Counted from the stretch's first letter, positions 1 to 10,786 are shown. The stretch: DNA of 64,000 bases from Haematospirillum sp. H4485 (GCF_012102745.1 NZ_JAAVSY010000001.1:186001-250000), one strand, 5' to 3'. A program made the numbers and translations. Notes: generated from the letters alone by a model not told the origin.

Positions 1-1
1 A

Positions 2-3000
2 GATGGTGTGCAACCGATTATCGGATGCCAGGTTGCCGTGGAACGCGGCGGGGATACTGACCCCCCACGGGGTCGGCCGGATATGGTGCCAGACCAATTT
101 GATGATCTTGTTCTGTTGTGTCAGAATGCTGTTGGTTACAGCAATCTTATTGCGCTGATTTCTCATGCATTTATGGCGGCAGAGAGTGGTGAGATACCAA
201 AGATACGCCGCCCTGATCTGGAATCTCGAAGTGAAGGATTGTTGTGTCTGACGGGTGGGGTTTCCGGGCCGGTTGGTTATCGGATACTGAATGGTGGCTC
301 ACAGCCTGCTGAGGCTGAGTTGCAGTGGCTTGGATCGGTTTTCCCCGGGCGGCTGTATATGGAAATACAGCGCCATGATACCCCGGAAGAAAACAGAACC
401 GAGCCTGTTTTTCTCGATCTTGCTTACAAGCACGGGCTTCCTCTTGTCGCTACGAACGATTGTTATTTCCCGGATCGCGAGTTATTCGAGGCTCATGATG
501 TCCTGATTTGTATGTCGCAAAAGCTGACGGTTTCTGCGACCGAGCGGCGGCGGTTGACGCCGGAGCATTATCTGAAATCGGCCGCTGAAATGCGGGAGCT
601 TTTTCAGGATCTGCCGGAGGCCATTGATAATACCCTGACGATTGCCCGCCGCTGTGCAGTGATGGTGGAGAAGCGCAAGCCAATCCTGCCGCGTTCAGCG
701 CGTGCCGTGGACAGTTCAGAAGAAGATGTGTTACGCCAGATGGCCCGCGAAGGGTTGGAAAGGCGCCTGCCTGTTCATGTTTACATGCCGGGCATGACAG
801 AGGATGAGAAAGAGAAGGTCGCTGCACCCTACTATCAAAGGCTTGCGTTCGAACTGGATGTGATCATCCAGATGGGCTTTCCCGGTTACTTTATCATTGT
901 TGCTGATTTCATCCAGTGGGCGAAAGACAACGACGTACCCGTTGGTCCGGGGCGTGGTTCCGGTGCTGGTTCCTTGGTCGCATGGGCGCTGACCATCACC
1001 GACCTTGATCCCCTGCGCTTCCAGCTTCTCTTTGAGCGGTTCCTGAATCCGGAGCGCGTTTCAATGCCGGACTTCGATATCGATTTTTGTCAGGAGCGGC
1101 GAGGGGAAGTCATTGACTATGTGCAGAAGACATACGGACGTGACCGTGTTGCACAAATTATAACTTTTGGAAAGTTGCAGGCCAGGGCTGTGTTGCGGTC
1201 TGTTGGTCGTGTTCTGGAAATGCCCCTGGGTTATGTTGACCGTATCTGCAAGCTGGTGCCCAACAATCCGGCCAACCCTGTCAGCTTGCAGGAAGCCATT
1301 GTTCAGGAACCGCAGTTACAGGCGCTGCGTGACAGTGATCCCCAGGTTGCCCAGCTGCTGTCTATTGGTCAGCGCCTGGAGGGGCTTTATTCCCACGCAT
1401 CAACCCATGCGGCCGGCGTGGTGATTGGCGATCGTCCTTTGGACCAGCTGGTTCCGATGTACCGCGATCCCGGGTCAGACATGCCGGTGACCCAGTTCAA
1501 TATGAAGTGGGTTGAATCCGCAGGGCTTGTGAAGTTTGACTTTCTTGGCCTGAAAACGCTGACTGTACTGCAGAAGGCTGTCAACCTGTTGCGGGAGAGA
1601 GGGAGACAGATCGATCTGTCTTCCCTGCCTCTGGATGATCCGAAAACCTATGACATGCTTGGTCGTGGAGAGGCAGCAGGCGTGTTCCAGCTGGAATCCC
1701 AAGGAATGCGGGATGTCCTGACGCGGATGAAACCTGACTGCCTGGAAGACATTATCGCGGTTGTTGCCCTGTATCGACCGGGTCCGATGGATAATATTCC
1801 TTCTTACATTGCCCGCAAGCAGGGTACCGAGCCAATTGACTATATGCATCCCAGCCTGGAGCCGATCCTGAAGGAAACGTACGGGATCATGATCTACCAA
1901 GAGCAGGTCATGCAGGCAGCTCAGGTTCTGGCAGGCTATTCCCTTGGTACTGCGGACTTGTTGCGTCGGGCCATGGGGAAAAAGATCAAGGAGGAAATGG
2001 ACCAGCAGCGCGCCATGTTTGTGCAGGGCTGCGCGGAGCGTGGCATTGCCTCCGGTCAGGCTTCCGGTATTTTCGATACCATCGCCAAGTTTGCCGGTTA
2101 TGGGTTCAACAAGTCCCATGCCGCAGCCTATGCCTATGTAGCCTATCAGACAGCGTACATGAAAGCCAACTATCCCGTTGAATTCATGGCTGCGATCATG
2201 ACGTATGATATGCATAATACAGACAAGCTGGCCTCTTTCAGGGGGGAGCTGCAACGTTTGGGTATTCCGCTTCTACCGCCTGATATCAATGCCTCTGATG
2301 TTCAGTTCAGTGTTGAATTTGGCGATGCAAGCCCACAGGGGGCGGTACGTTATGCACTGGCTGCGGTCCGCAATGTGGGCGAGGCTGCCATGCAGGGGTT
2401 GGTGACGGAACGCAGAAGTCGCGGTGCTTTTCGTTCCGTACAGGATTTTGCCGGGCGTGTGGACAGCCGCGCTATCAACAAGAGGCTGCTTGAGAGTTTG
2501 GTCAGGGCAGGGGCTTTTGATTGCTTGGAGCCGTCCCGTGCGCGGCTTTTTGCCGGTATAGAGCTTCTCTTGAGGCATGCCCAAGCAGCTGCAGAGGCTC
2601 GTGCCTCGTCCCAGGTCAGCCTGTTTGGTCCTGCAGATACGGTTCCACGCTTTGATTTGCCTACAGGCGAAGAGTGGTCCAGGACAGATATTCTGAATGA
2701 AGAGCGGGCCGCCATCGGCTTTTTCCTGTCGGCGCATCCCTTGGATGCCTACAAGACAACCTTGGAGCGGCTTGATGCTGTTCCTTCTTCTGACCTAGTG
2801 ATGTATTTGCGGAATGGAGGGCAAACGCCGGTACGTATGGCTGCCATTGTCGGGGGGCGTAAGGAAAAAACCGGGCGTAATGGTTCCCGCTATGCCTTTG
2901 TCAGCCTGTCGGATGCGGGTGGCGGGTACGAAGCCATGTTTTTTTCCGAGATTCTATCATCCAGCCGGGATCTTCTGGACTCCGGCAAGCCGCTCCTCCT

Positions 3001-3304
3001 GAGTGTTGATGCCCGGCTGGATGGCGATCAGGTCAGGTTGTCCGTCCAGCACGTTGAAAGCCTGGATAATGCCGTTTCCAGGGCAACCAAGAAAATCATG
3101 ATTGTTTTTGATGTTCCATCCTGCCTTTGCAAGGTGCGTCAGATAATTGATGCTGACGCCAAGGGGCACGGCCGGGTTGTTCTGGTGGCCAGAACGCGAT
3201 TTCAGGAGGTTGAGATGCCTCTTCGTCAAGGGTTTGCCTTGTTCGGCCATACTATTGGTGCCCTGAAGGATGTTCCCGGAGTCTTGGAGGTGCGGGAAAT
3301 CTAG
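2..3304 (+). CDS. dnaE: DNA polymerase III subunit alpha, 5' truncated by window edge
   Basis: This is the catalytic subunit of the replicative DNA polymerase III holoenzyme. The open frame runs in from the left edge, so the native start and the first part of the PHP domain lie outside the window; the GTG at 8 is an internal valine. About 1,100 residues are present, against roughly 1,150 for the family. Numbering from that GTG, the PHP domain continues to about residue 215. The palm carries the acidic PDFDIDF motif (355 and 357) and KFDFLG (Asp511), which match the catalytic aspartates of the C-family polymerases. A helix-hairpin-helix region and a C-terminal OB-fold follow. The FGYGFNKSH-type finger motif appears as [10 protein letters not shown]. 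It ends 190 nt before rpsB, on the same strand. Family assignment is secure. Confidence 0.97.
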   Translation, partial: DGVQPIIGCQVAVERGGDTDPPRGRPDMVPDQFDDLVLLCQNAVGYSNLIALISHAFMAAESGEIPKIRRPDLESRSEGLLCLTGGVSGPVGYRILNGGSQPAEAELQWLGSVFPGRLYMEIQRHDTPEENRTEPVFLDLAYKHGLPLVATNDCYFPDRELFEAHDVLICMSQKLTVSATERRRLTPEHYLKSAAEMRELFQDLPEAIDNTLTIARRCAVMVEKRKPILPRSARAVDSSEEDVLRQMAREGLERRLPVHVYMPGMTEDEKEKVAAPYYQRLAFELDVIIQMGFPGYFIIVADFIQWAKDNDVPVGPGRGSGAGSLVAWALTITDLDPLRFQLLFERFLNPERVSMPDFDIDFCQERRGEVIDYVQKTYGRDRVAQIITFGKLQARAVLRSVGRVLEMPLGYVDRICKLVPNNPANPVSLQEAIVQEPQLQALRDSDPQVAQLLSIGQRLEGLYSHASTHAAGVVIGDRPLDQLVPMYRDPGSDMPVTQFNMKWVESAGLVKFDFLGLKTLTVLQKAVNLLRERGRQIDLSSLPLDDPKTYDMLGRGEAAGVFQLESQGMRDVLTRMKPDCLEDIIAVVALYRPGPMDNIPSYIARKQGTEPIDYMHPSLEPILKETYGIMIYQEQVMQAAQVLAGYSLGTADLLRRAMGKKIKEEMDQQRAMFVQGCAERGIASGQASGIFDTIAKFAGYGFNKSHAAAYAYVAYQTAYMKANYPVEFMAAIMTYDMHNTDKLASFRGELQRLGIPLLPPDINASDVQFSVEFGDASPQGAVRYALAAVRNVGEAAMQGLVTERRSRGAFRSVQDFAGRVDSRAINKRLLESLVRAGAFDCLEPSRARLFAGIELLLRHAQAAAEARASSQVSLFGPADTVPRFDLPTGEEWSRTDILNEERAAIGFFLSAHPLDAYKTTLERLDAVPSSDLVMYLRNGGQTPVRMAAIVGGRKEKTGRNGSRYAFVSLSDAGGGYEAMFFSEILSSSRDLLDSGKPLLLSVDARLDGDQVRLSVQHVESLDNAVSRATKKIMIVFDVPSCLCKVRQIIDADAKGHGRVVLVARTRFQEVEMPLRQGFALFGHTIGALKDVPGVLEVREI

Positions 3305-3494
3305 GCTTGCGCTGCCCAAGTCTGATATCCAGGCTTGCAATTCATGGTCTGGCGCGATAAACAACCAGCCTTGTGCAAAACTACACACACGGGTGCACGG
3401 GCCCGAGGTCCTCTTCCAAGGGGACTATGGTCCATCCGGTGCCGTTTATTCGGCCACTTGCCCTGTGGAGGTATCAACCGGAAAAGAGGAAATA

Positions 3495-4280
3495 ATGGCT
3501 CTTCCGACATTTACACTGCGCCAACTGGTCGAAGCTGGCTGCCACTTCGGTCACAACACCCGTCGCTGGAATCCCCGCATGAAGCCCTACCTGTACGGGG
3601 TTCGTGACGGAGTGCACATCATTGATCTGCAGCAGACCGTTCCGATGTTGCAGCGCGCCATGGAGAAAGTGCGTGAAGTCACGTCTTCAGGTGGTCGTGT
3701 GCTGTTCGTTGGCACCAAACGTCAAGCGCAGGATATCGTTGCTGAAACAGCTCGTCGCTGCGGACAGTACTACGTCAATCACCGCTGGCTTGGCGGGATG
3801 CTGACCAATTGGAAGACAATATCCAATTCCATCAATCGTCTGCGTGAGTTGGAGGGGATGTTCGAGAGCGGCGCTGTCAACAGCTTCACCAAGCGCGAGC
3901 AGCTCAGCCTGACCCGCGAGATGGAAAAGCTTGATCGTGCCTTGGGCGGGATCAAGGATATGGGCGGCCTGCCCAACATTCTCTTCATTGTCGATGTGAC
4001 AAAAGAAGATCTAGCCGTTGCTGAAGCCCGCAAGCTCGGCATTCCCGTGGTTGCCATCGTTGACTCCAATGCCAGCCCGGAAGGTGTTGATTTCCCTGTT
4101 CCAGGCAATGATGATGCCATTCGTGCCATCACCACGTATTGCGATCTGATCGCGGGATCTGTTCTTTCGGGTATCCAGGCAGAGATGACAGCTGCTGGTG
4201 TTGATGTTGGCGCATCGGAAATGGCTCCTGTTGAGCCGGTCCTTGTCGCCGAGAGTGACAGCGCCCAGGCAGAGGCCTGA
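3495..4280 (+). CDS. rpsB: 30S ribosomal protein S2
   Basis: S2 is a small-subunit ribosomal protein that joins S1 on the 30S platform. The protein is 261 aa, a normal length, and begins [20 protein letters not shown], the hallmark S2 N-terminus. It continues with [11 protein letters not shown] and ends in an acidic, alanine-rich tail. The frame is open upstream, but the ATG at 3495 is preceded by AGAGGAA and matches the family N-terminus, so it is the start. Its 190-nt leader has two possible hairpins. A strong terminator-like hairpin separates it from tsf. The rpsB-tsf order is nearly universal in bacteria. Confidence 0.98.
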   Translation: MALPTFTLRQLVEAGCHFGHNTRRWNPRMKPYLYGVRDGVHIIDLQQTVPMLQRAMEKVREVTSSGGRVLFVGTKRQAQDIVAETARRCGQYYVNHRWLGGMLTNWKTISNSINRLRELEGMFESGAVNSFTKREQLSLTREMEKLDRALGGIKDMGGLPNILFIVDVTKEDLAVAEARKLGIPVVAIVDSNASPEGVDFPVPGNDDAIRAITTYCDLIAGSVLSGIQAEMTAAGVDVGASEMAPVEPVLVAESDSAQAEA

Positions 4281-4302
4281 GGCGTTCGCGGTTGAAGAGG
4301 TG

Positions 4303-4330
4303 CGGCGGCGACAGCAGTTGCCGCCGTTTT
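4303..4330 (+). terminator. Terminator-like hairpin between rpsB and tsf
   Basis: A 10-bp stem (4303-4312 with 4317-4326, one G-U pair) and a 4-nt loop are followed by TTTT. It lies 22 nt after the rpsB stop and 117 nt before tsf. It is probably a partial terminator that lowers tsf transcription relative to rpsB, as seen in some other rpsB-tsf operons. Confidence 0.7.
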
Positions 4331-4447
4331 CCTGAGTGCCCCACTGCGCGTGAGGCTCTTCGAGATAACTGAACTATCGGGCTGTCCGGCTATTTTTTCT
4401 CTGTTGTTGGTCGGTCTCGGTGTCCTGAAGAAGAAGGTGTTACACTA

Positions 4448-5377
4448 ATGGCTGAAATTACTGCTGCACTGGTAAAAGAACTGCGTGAAACATCCGGCGC
4501 GGGCATGATGGATTGCAAGAAAGCGCTGTCCGAGACCGGTGGGGATCTTGAGGCCGCGGTTGATTGGTTGAGGAAGAAGGGTCTTGCGGCGGCTGCCAAG
4601 AAAGCAGGGCGTGTGGCAGCCGAGGGGCTGGTCGCTGTTGCTGCCATCGGCGCACGTGCCGCAGTTGTGGAGCTCAATGCCGAAACAGACTTTGTGGCCC
4701 GGAATGATCAGTTCCAGTCCCTCGCTCAGGGTATTGCCCAGGTGGCCCTTGGTGTGGATGGCGATGTTGATGCCTTGAAGGCTGCGGCTTTCCCGGGATC
4801 CGGTCGCAGTGTTGCTGATGAGGTGACTGCAGCCATTGCGTCCATCGGTGAAAATATGAACCTGCGCCGCTATCAGGCGCTGTCGGTGTCTTCCGGTGTT
4901 GTCGCCTCCTATGTCCATACGGCAGTCAAGCCCGGCCTTGGCAAGATCGGTGTTCTTGTTGCGCTGGAATCCGAAGGTGATGTGACCCGTCTTGAGGAAG
5001 TTGGCAAGCAGATCGCTATGCACGTCGCGGCTGCCAATCCGCAGTATCTTGACAAGGATCTGGTGGACACAGCTGCTTTGGACCGGGAGCGTGATGTATT
5101 GGCCGATCAGGCCCGTGCCTCCGGAAAGTCCGAGGACATCATTTCCAAGATGGTTGATGGTAGGCTGCGGAAGTTTTACGAGGAAGTATGCTTGGTCGAG
5201 CAGATTTTTGTTATCGATGGTGAGAGCAGAATTTCTGCCGTCGTTGCCGATCTGTCCAAGGAACTCGGGAAGCCTGTGGTGCTGAAAGGCTTTGTGCGGT
5301 TTGCTCTGGGTGAGGGGATCGAGAAGCAAGAATCCGACTTCGCTGCTGAGGTTGCAGCTGCGGCGGGGCATGCTTGA
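4448..5377 (+). CDS. tsf: Translation elongation factor Ts
   Basis: EF-Ts is the guanine-nucleotide exchange factor that releases GDP from EF-Tu. The protein has 309 aa, typical of proteobacteria. The N-terminal UBA-like domain has the signature [16 protein letters not shown]. The core motif [14 protein letters not shown], which contacts EF-Tu, is intact at about residues 75-88. The dimerization and C-terminal modules follow. An AGAAGGTG ribosome-binding sequence precedes the ATG. It lies between rpsB and pyrH, the usual order. Confidence 0.98.
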   Translation: MAEITAALVKELRETSGAGMMDCKKALSETGGDLEAAVDWLRKKGLAAAAKKAGRVAAEGLVAVAAIGARAAVVELNAETDFVARNDQFQSLAQGIAQVALGVDGDVDALKAAAFPGSGRSVADEVTAAIASIGENMNLRRYQALSVSSGVVASYVHTAVKPGLGKIGVLVALESEGDVTRLEEVGKQIAMHVAAANPQYLDKDLVDTAALDRERDVLADQARASGKSEDIISKMVDGRLRKFYEEVCLVEQIFVIDGESRISAVVADLSKELGKPVVLKGFVRFALGEGIEKQESDFAAEVAAAAGHA

Positions 5378-5411
5378 TCTTTTCTTGGGTCTGTATTGCT
5401 TGTGTTGATGT

Positions 5412-5456
5412 GGGAGGCGGCAACGTTGTGCAATCTTGCGAGTGTTGCCGCCTCCC
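5412..5456 (+). terminator. Long hairpin after tsf
   Basis: A perfect 13-bp inverted repeat (5412-5424 with 5444-5456) with a 19-nt loop lies 34 nt after the tsf stop. No T-run follows, so it may be a weak terminator, an mRNA 3' stabiliser or a processing site between tsf and pyrH. Confidence 0.5.
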
Positions 5457-5517
5457 GCTTGGGTCTTGATATCTTCGTGTCATTCTTTCCCCCGCTGTGC
5501 CTTCTGGAGTTCTAATC

Positions 5518-6243
5518 ATGTTTGTCCTGTCAACCTGTCGCCGTGTTATGCTCAAGCTATCTGGCGAAGGATTGATGGGGGATCGTGAATACGGCATGGA
5601 CCGTGCTGTTATAGAGGCTATTGCCCGTGATGTACGGTCTGTTGTGCAAGGCGGTGTGCAGGTTTGCCTGGTGATTGGCGGTGGTAATATATTCCGCGGT
5701 GTTTCTGGTGCAGCGCAAGGAATGGACCGGGCCAGTGCTGACTATATGGGAATGCTTGCCACGGTCATGAATGCACTGGCCGTGCAGAATGCGCTGGAGC
5801 AGATGGGCGTTGATACCCGGGTCCAGTCCGCTATTCCCATGTCTGCTGTTTGCGAGCCTTATATTCGGCGCAAGGCTGTGCGTCACATGGAAAAGGGGCG
5901 TGTCGTCATTTTTGCGGCAGGTACAGGTAACCCTTTTTTTACAACAGATACAGGCGCTGCCTTGCGTGCTGTTGAGGTTAATTGTGACGCTTTGCTGAAA
6001 GCTACCCAAGTTGACGGTGTCTATTCTGCTGATCCAAGGAAAGACTGTAATGCCAAGCGTTATGAGACTCTGAGCTACACAGAGGTTCTGACCAAGGATT
6101 TGCGTGTCATGGATGCGTCGGCTATTGCGTTGGCGCGTGAAAACCGCTTGCCTGTTGTTGTTTTTAACATGCATGGGAATGGTGCTTTTGCCGCTGTTAT
6201 GCGTGGTGAGGGGCGCTATACTGTTATTTCCGAGGAGAATTGA
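5518..6243 (+). CDS. pyrH: UMP kinase
   Basis: UMP kinase phosphorylates UMP to UDP in pyrimidine nucleotide synthesis; the bacterial enzyme is a hexamer of the amino-acid-kinase fold. From the ATG at 5518 the protein has 241 aa, a normal length. Visible motifs are [11 protein letters not shown] (phosphate loop), [10 protein letters not shown], the uridylate region [14 protein letters not shown], and [16 protein letters not shown] at 5497 is also in frame, but GGAG at 5506-5509 sits 8 nt before the ATG and favours 5518. frr starts 2 nt after the stop, so the two are surely co-transcribed. Confidence 0.97.
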   Translation: MFVLSTCRRVMLKLSGEGLMGDREYGMDRAVIEAIARDVRSVVQGGVQVCLVIGGGNIFRGVSGAAQGMDRASADYMGMLATVMNALAVQNALEQMGVDTRVQSAIPMSAVCEPYIRRKAVRHMEKGRVVIFAAGTGNPFFTTDTGAALRAVEVNCDALLKATQVDGVYSADPRKDCNAKRYETLSYTEVLTKDLRVMDASAIALARENRLPVVVFNMHGNGAFAAVMRGEGRYTVISEEN

Positions 6244-6245
6244 TC

Positions 6246-6812
6246 GTGGCTGGTGACTATGCCTCGTTGAAGAAAGATATCCGGCACCGTATGGAGCAGG
6301 CTGTCGAGGTGATGAGAAAAGAGTTTGCCGGTTTGCGTACAGGGCGTGCGCACATCAGCCTTCTTGATCCTGTGCAGGTTGAGGCTTATGGCCAGAGCAT
6401 GCCATTGAACCAAGTGGGTACGGTTGGTTCTCCTGAGCCCAGGATGTTGACGGTCAGCGTTTGGGACAAGGGAATGGTCAAGGCAGCTGAGAAGGCTATT
6501 CGTGATGCCGGTCTTGGACTTAACCCAATGGCGGATGGTCAGACCATTCGCATTCCGGTCCCTCCCTTGACAGAGGAGCGGCGCCAGGAACTGACAAAGG
6601 TTGCCGCCAAGTATGCAGAGACAACACGGATTGCCGTGCGTAATGTCCGCCGTGACGGGAATGACAACCTGAAGAAAATGGAGAAGGATGGGCTGATCTC
6701 ACAGGATGAGCTTCATACTTATACCGCTGAAATACAGAAAATGACTGATGATACAATCAAGTCCCTGGATGAGGTTCTTGATCACAAGCAGAAAGAAATC
6801 ATGCAGGTGTAG
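6246..6812 (+). CDS. frr: Ribosome recycling factor
   Basis: RRF works with EF-G to split post-termination ribosomes. The product is 188 aa, close to the family's 185. Family landmarks are [20 protein letters not shown] in domain [17 protein letters not shown], and a long C-terminal helix with NVRRDGND. I chose GTG at 6246 because AGGAG at 6233-6237, inside the end of pyrH, gives 8-nt spacing; a TTG at 6240 is the alternative. It sits directly behind pyrH and before uppS, as in most proteobacteria. Confidence 0.96.
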   Translation: MAGDYASLKKDIRHRMEQAVEVMRKEFAGLRTGRAHISLLDPVQVEAYGQSMPLNQVGTVGSPEPRMLTVSVWDKGMVKAAEKAIRDAGLGLNPMADGQTIRIPVPPLTEERRQELTKVAAKYAETTRIAVRNVRRDGNDNLKKMEKDGLISQDELHTYTAEIQKMTDDTIKSLDEVLDHKQKEIMQV

Positions 6813-6869
6813 TGTTGTTGTGTAACATCTGTTTTACTAGCTTTCTAACAAGCTGAAGGGTGCATAACC

Positions 6870-7562
6870 TTGCATGTGGCAATCATCATGGATGGTAATG
6901 GTCGCTGGGCGCAGAAAAGAGGACTGCCCCGGGTGGCCGGCCACAAACGTGGTGCCGATGCTGTAAGGGCTGTGGTCGAAGCTGCGCCCTCTCTCGGTAT
7001 TAATCAACTGACCTTGTATGGTTTTTCATCTGAGAACTGGAAGCGACCGCAGTCCGAGGTGTCTGCCTTGATGGGGCTGCTTCGTCTTTATTTACAGTCT
7101 GAGGTGTCACGTCTGAACTCTGAAGATGTGCGCCTGAGATTTATGGGTGATCGCTGTGGGTTGGCAGACGACATTGCTGCCTTGATGGCCGATGCAGAAG
7201 AAAAGACTGCCGGTAACAGTTTGCTTGATCTTGTAATTGCAATTAACTACGGCAGCCGGGCAGAGATTGTTTCGGCGGTTCAGAAGTTAGCCGGAATGGT
7301 CCGGGATGGATTGCTGGATGCAGGTTCAATTTCCGAGGATCTGTTTTCCTCTTCTTTGATGATTCCCGGCCTGCCCGATCCTGATCTTTTGATTCGGACT
7401 AGCGGTGAGCAAAGGATTAGTAATTTTCTTCTGTGGCAGTGTGCCTATACAGAGCTTGTTTTTACAGATGTCTTGTGGCCTGACTTCAACAAGGCTGAAC
7501 TTGCGAAATGTTTACAGGCTTTTGCGGGTCGTGATCGACGCTTTGGTGCCTTGACGGGCTGA
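6870..7562 (+). CDS. uppS: Isoprenyl (undecaprenyl diphosphate) synthase
   Basis: This cis-prenyltransferase condenses IPP onto FPP to make undecaprenyl diphosphate, the lipid carrier for peptidoglycan and O-antigen. The protein is 230 aa. The N-terminus has HVAIIMDGNGRWA, with the catalytic Asp and diphosphate-binding residues. YGFSSENWKRP and the C-terminal PDLLIRTSGEQRISNFLLWQ are both intact. The start appears to be TTG: no ATG exists between the upstream in-frame stop and the conserved motif, and GAAGGG lies 9 nt before the TTG. The gene precedes cdsA, dxr and rseP in a classic envelope operon. Confidence 0.95.
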   Translation: MHVAIIMDGNGRWAQKRGLPRVAGHKRGADAVRAVVEAAPSLGINQLTLYGFSSENWKRPQSEVSALMGLLRLYLQSEVSRLNSEDVRLRFMGDRCGLADDIAALMADAEEKTAGNSLLDLVIAINYGSRAEIVSAVQKLAGMVRDGLLDAGSISEDLFSSSLMIPGLPDPDLLIRTSGEQRISNFLLWQCAYTELVFTDVLWPDFNKAELAKCLQAFAGRDRRFGALTG

Positions 7563-7576
7563 CTGTTTTATTATGT

Positions 7577-8353
7577 GTGGGGGTATCCGTGTTAGGAGCC
7601 AGAGTCTGTTCGGCGTTGTTTCTTGCTCCTGTTGTTCTTTTGGCTGTCTGGTTTGGTGATATTGCCTTTTCATCCGCTGTTGCTCTTGCGTCTGCCTTGA
7701 TGGTCTGGGAGTGGGACAGGATGTGCAGGGGGCGTTTTGGTGGTTGCGGGATGCTTGCTGCCGGAACTACGTTTGTGTCTGCCCTGTTGGTACCTCATTC
7801 GTCCTTTGTTGCCTTGGGGCTTGTATGGATCGGGACGCTGATCGTTGCTGCATTCAGCCGGTCAGGTTGGCTTGCCATGGGTGTGCTTTATATTGGCCTT
7901 CCGTGCCTTGCTCTTTCTTGGCTGCGTGGCGAGACGGATGTCTGGACGCTCATGTGGCTCTTGTTTGTTGTGTGGGCAACCGATACGGGGGCTTACGTTT
8001 TTGGGCGCGCCATCGGCGGCCCCAAGCTTGCTCCGCGGATCAGCCCCAACAAGACTTGGGCTGGTTTGTTGGGTGGTGCGGTGTGTGCTTCTGTAACGGG
8101 TGCTGCATTGCCATTCATGCTGGATATGGCGGGCTGGCTGTTTGCGTCGGTTCTTGCTGCTCTTCTTGCCGTTGTGGCCCAAGTTGGCGATCTTTTTGAG
8201 TCTTCTGTGAAAAGACGCTTCAGGGTCAAGGACAGCAGTGGGATTATACCGGGGCACGGTGGTATCCTGGATCGTCTTGATGGTCTTGTTGCGGCGGCAC
8301 CCGTTGTTGTCTTGGTTGTTCTCGCCTTGGGTGGAGGCTTGGGATCTTGGTGA
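7577..8353 (+). CDS. cdsA: Phosphatidate cytidylyltransferase
   Basis: CdsA makes CDP-diacylglycerol from CTP and phosphatidic acid, the branch point of phospholipid synthesis, in the inner membrane. The 258-aa protein is strongly hydrophobic with about seven or eight membrane segments. It ends with the CDP-DAG synthase signature SSVKRRFRVKD, then IIPGHGGILDRLDG (about residues 213-238). GTG at 7577 gives this length; GTG at 7589, preceded by GGGGG, is an equally reasonable start. Its stop overlaps the dxr start (TGATG), which suggests translational coupling. Confidence 0.95.
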   Translation: MGVSVLGARVCSALFLAPVVLLAVWFGDIAFSSAVALASALMVWEWDRMCRGRFGGCGMLAAGTTFVSALLVPHSSFVALGLVWIGTLIVAAFSRSGWLAMGVLYIGLPCLALSWLRGETDVWTLMWLLFVVWATDTGAYVFGRAIGGPKLAPRISPNKTWAGLLGGAVCASVTGAALPFMLDMAGWLFASVLAALLAVVAQVGDLFESSVKRRFRVKDSSGIIPGHGGILDRLDGLVAAAPVVVLVVLALGGGLGSW

Positions 8354-9570
8354 TGCGATACCCGGTTCACCGTGCAGAGCCTGCTGATGTCCGTCGTGTC
8401 TCTATTCTTGGCTCGACGGGTTCAGTTGGTACAAGCACCCTTGATTTGCTGTCTGCCAAGCCGGAAAAGTGGCATGTCGTTGCCTTGGTTGGTAATCGTA
8501 ACATTGATCTTTTGGCGCGGCAGGCTCGTGCCTTTCATCCTGAAATTGTCGTGACTGCGGATCCGGCTCTTTATTCTGACCTTAAAATGGCGGTGGCTGG
8601 TACAGGTGTTGAGGTTGCTGCGGGATTGGATGCTGTTGTTGATGCTGCGTCCAAGCCTGCTGACTGGATCATGTCGTCTGTTGTGGGGGCTGCTGGTCTT
8701 GCCCCGACCTTGGCTGCTGTTCGGCAAGGAACTGTTGTTGCCTTGGCAAACAAGGAATCGCTTGTTTGTGCTGGTCGCCTTGTTATGTCTGAGGTGGTAC
8801 GTTGCGGTGCGACTCTTTTGCCGGTTGATTCAGAACACTCTGCTATTTTCCAGGTTCTTGACCAGTCCGTGGCGGATCAGGTTGAAAAATTGACGCTGAC
8901 GGCTTCTGGTGGTCCTTTCCGCCAATTCTCCCTCGAGCAGATGCGCGATGTAACTCCGGATGAGGCTGTTTCTCACCCTGTTTGGTCTATGGGGGCGAAG
9001 ATTTCAGTTGATTCTGCCTCGATGATGAACAAGGGGCTGGAGCTGATTGAGACCAGCCACCTGTTTGGTGTCAATGAAGACTGTATCGATATTGTTGTGC
9101 ATCCGCAGTCTGTTATTCATTCTATGGTATCTTATAAGGATGGATCTATCCTTGCGCAGATGGGTGCGCCGGATATGCGTATCCCGATTGCCTTTGCTCT
9201 TGGATGGCCTGGCCGTATGGAGGCCCGGACGGACAGACTGGACTGGCGTACCTTGGGTTCCCTGACATTTGAGCCTCCTGACGAGAACCGTTTTCCTGCT
9301 CTTCGTCTTGCTCGTCTTGCCCTGTGTCAGGGTGGTGGTGCTCCGACTGTTCTTAATGCAGCCAACGAGATTGCGGTTGCCCGTTTTCTTGATGGTTCCT
9401 TGCGCTTTACCGATATTGCCGCTGCGGTCGAGGAAACGCTGGCCCGTTTTTCGGGCTGCCCGGAGCCAGAGCATCTTTCTGATGTTCTGGACGTTGACCG
9501 TCAGGCCCGCGAGATTGCAGTGCAGATGTGTCGGACCCGATTATCCGGAGTGGCTTCTGGTCCCGGTTGA
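8353..9570 (+). CDS. dxr: 1-deoxy-D-xylulose 5-phosphate reductoisomerase
   Basis: Dxr converts DXP to MEP with NADPH, the second step of the MEP isoprenoid pathway, and so supplies precursors for uppS just upstream. From ATG 8353 the protein is 405 aa. The NADPH-binding loop LGSTGSVGTSTLDLL is near the N-terminus. ALANKESLVCAG, the metal- and substrate-binding SEHSAIFQ, ASGGPFR and MMNKGLELIE are all present. The ATG overlaps the cdsA stop; an in-frame TTG 6 nt earlier is less likely. Confidence 0.97.
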   Translation: MRYPVHRAEPADVRRVSILGSTGSVGTSTLDLLSAKPEKWHVVALVGNRNIDLLARQARAFHPEIVVTADPALYSDLKMAVAGTGVEVAAGLDAVVDAASKPADWIMSSVVGAAGLAPTLAAVRQGTVVALANKESLVCAGRLVMSEVVRCGATLLPVDSEHSAIFQVLDQSVADQVEKLTLTASGGPFRQFSLEQMRDVTPDEAVSHPVWSMGAKISVDSASMMNKGLELIETSHLFGVNEDCIDIVVHPQSVIHSMVSYKDGSILAQMGAPDMRIPIAFALGWPGRMEARTDRLDWRTLGSLTFEPPDENRFPALRLARLALCQGGGAPTVLNAANEIAVARFLDGSLRFTDIAAAVEETLARFSGCPEPEHLSDVLDVDRQAREIAVQMCRTRLSGVASGPG

Positions 9571-9622
9571 TGGTGTTATTGCGGTCTTCATAAATTCCTG
9601 AAGGATACGGATACGTTGCGTC

Positions 9623-10729
9623 ATGGATGTTCTTTCATTTTTTTCCACCTACCTCGTTCCGTTCCTTCTGACGCTGACCGTCGTGGTTTTTGTCCATGAG
9701 CTTGGGCACTTTCTTGTTGCCCGCTGGAATGGTGTGCATGTGGAGGTCTTTTCCATTGGCTTCGGTCCTGAAATCATCGGGCTTGACGATGCGCGCGGAA
9801 CACGCTGGAAAATATCGCTGATTCCATTAGGGGGCTATGTCCGGTTTCTGGGCGATGCCGATGCCTCCAGTTCGGTTGCTGCCGATGTGGCAGTTGAAGA
9901 TCGTGAGCGTTCTTTTGCAGCTAAACGGGTATGGCAAAGAGCAGCTATTGTTTTTGCGGGTCCTGCAGCAAATTTCCTGTTTGCCCTTGTTGTATTTTCT
10001 CTGGTTTTCATGTTTGTCGGCAAACCATTTACGCCGGCTGTGGTTGATCGTGTCAGCGAAGGAAGTCCGGCGGCTGCGGCTGGTATCCAGCCTGGAGACG
10101 AAATTGTTGCCATAGAGGGGCGGGCTGTTCGTCAGTTCGAGGATCTTCGTATGCTGGTGCCTGTTTACGGTGCGGCTCCCATGCGTGTAACGGTTCTGCG
10201 CAATGGGCAGTATCTGCTTCTCCATACTGTCCCAGAATGGCGGGAGATGCCCGATGGATTTGGGAAGACACAGAAAATTCCTGTTTTGGGTGTGTACTCC
10301 TCTGGTTCAGCGTTCCGTATTGAGCGTCTGGGGCCGCTTGATTCTGTTGTTGAGGCTGTGAACCGGACATGGTCTGTGAGTGTCAGTACACTGGCAGCCC
10401 TTGGTCAGATTGTTGTCGGAACCAGGGGCGTAGAGGATCTTGGTGGCCCTGTGCGTATCGCTGAGTATTCCGGCAATGCGGCGCAGCTCGGGTTTCTCAG
10501 CATGATTATGTTTGTCGCTGTCTTGTCCGTTAATTTGGGTCTGATTAACCTGTTTCCTGTCCCTGCACTTGATGGGGGGCACCTTGTTCTTTACGCGTGG
10601 GAGGCTGTTTGTGGTCGTCCCTTGGGAGAGAAAGCTCAGGAGATTGGTTTGAGGATTGGACTTATCCTTCTCTTCGGGCTAATGATCTTCACGACTTGGA
10701 ATGATATTCTGCGATTGATCGCGGGGTAG
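9623..10729 (+). CDS. rseP: RIP metalloprotease RseP (site-2 protease)
   Basis: This zinc intramembrane protease cleaves anti-sigma factors and cleared signal peptides in the inner membrane. The protein is 368 aa. The zinc motif HELGH lies in the first membrane helix at residues 25-29. A PDZ domain spans about 130-190 (SEGSPAAAAGIQPGDEI). The second catalytic motif, FPVPALDGGHL, is near residue 315, followed by a C-terminal membrane segment. Many alphaproteobacterial homologs have one PDZ domain, as here. It lies between dxr and bamA, the conserved order. Confidence 0.96.
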   Translation: MDVLSFFSTYLVPFLLTLTVVVFVHELGHFLVARWNGVHVEVFSIGFGPEIIGLDDARGTRWKISLIPLGGYVRFLGDADASSSVAADVAVEDRERSFAAKRVWQRAAIVFAGPAANFLFALVVFSLVFMFVGKPFTPAVVDRVSEGSPAAAAGIQPGDEIVAIEGRAVRQFEDLRMLVPVYGAAPMRVTVLRNGQYLLLHTVPEWREMPDGFGKTQKIPVLGVYSSGSAFRIERLGPLDSVVEAVNRTWSVSVSTLAALGQIVVGTRGVEDLGGPVRIAEYSGNAAQLGFLSMIMFVAVLSVNLGLINLFPVPALDGGHLVLYAWEAVCGRPLGEKAQEIGLRIGLILLFGLMIFTTWNDILRLIAG

Positions 10730-10786
10730 CACTCCGGCTATTTTTGTTTTGTCCTGCTTTTGTCATTCTCCTGTGCGGGGGTTTCC

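Noticed and set aside
1475-2254. A 259-codon frame antisense to dnaE
   Set aside because: It overlaps the polymerase core motifs and has no support of its own.
4445-5371. A 308-codon open frame antisense to tsf
   Set aside because: It fully overlaps a certain gene, and its sequence shows no family features.
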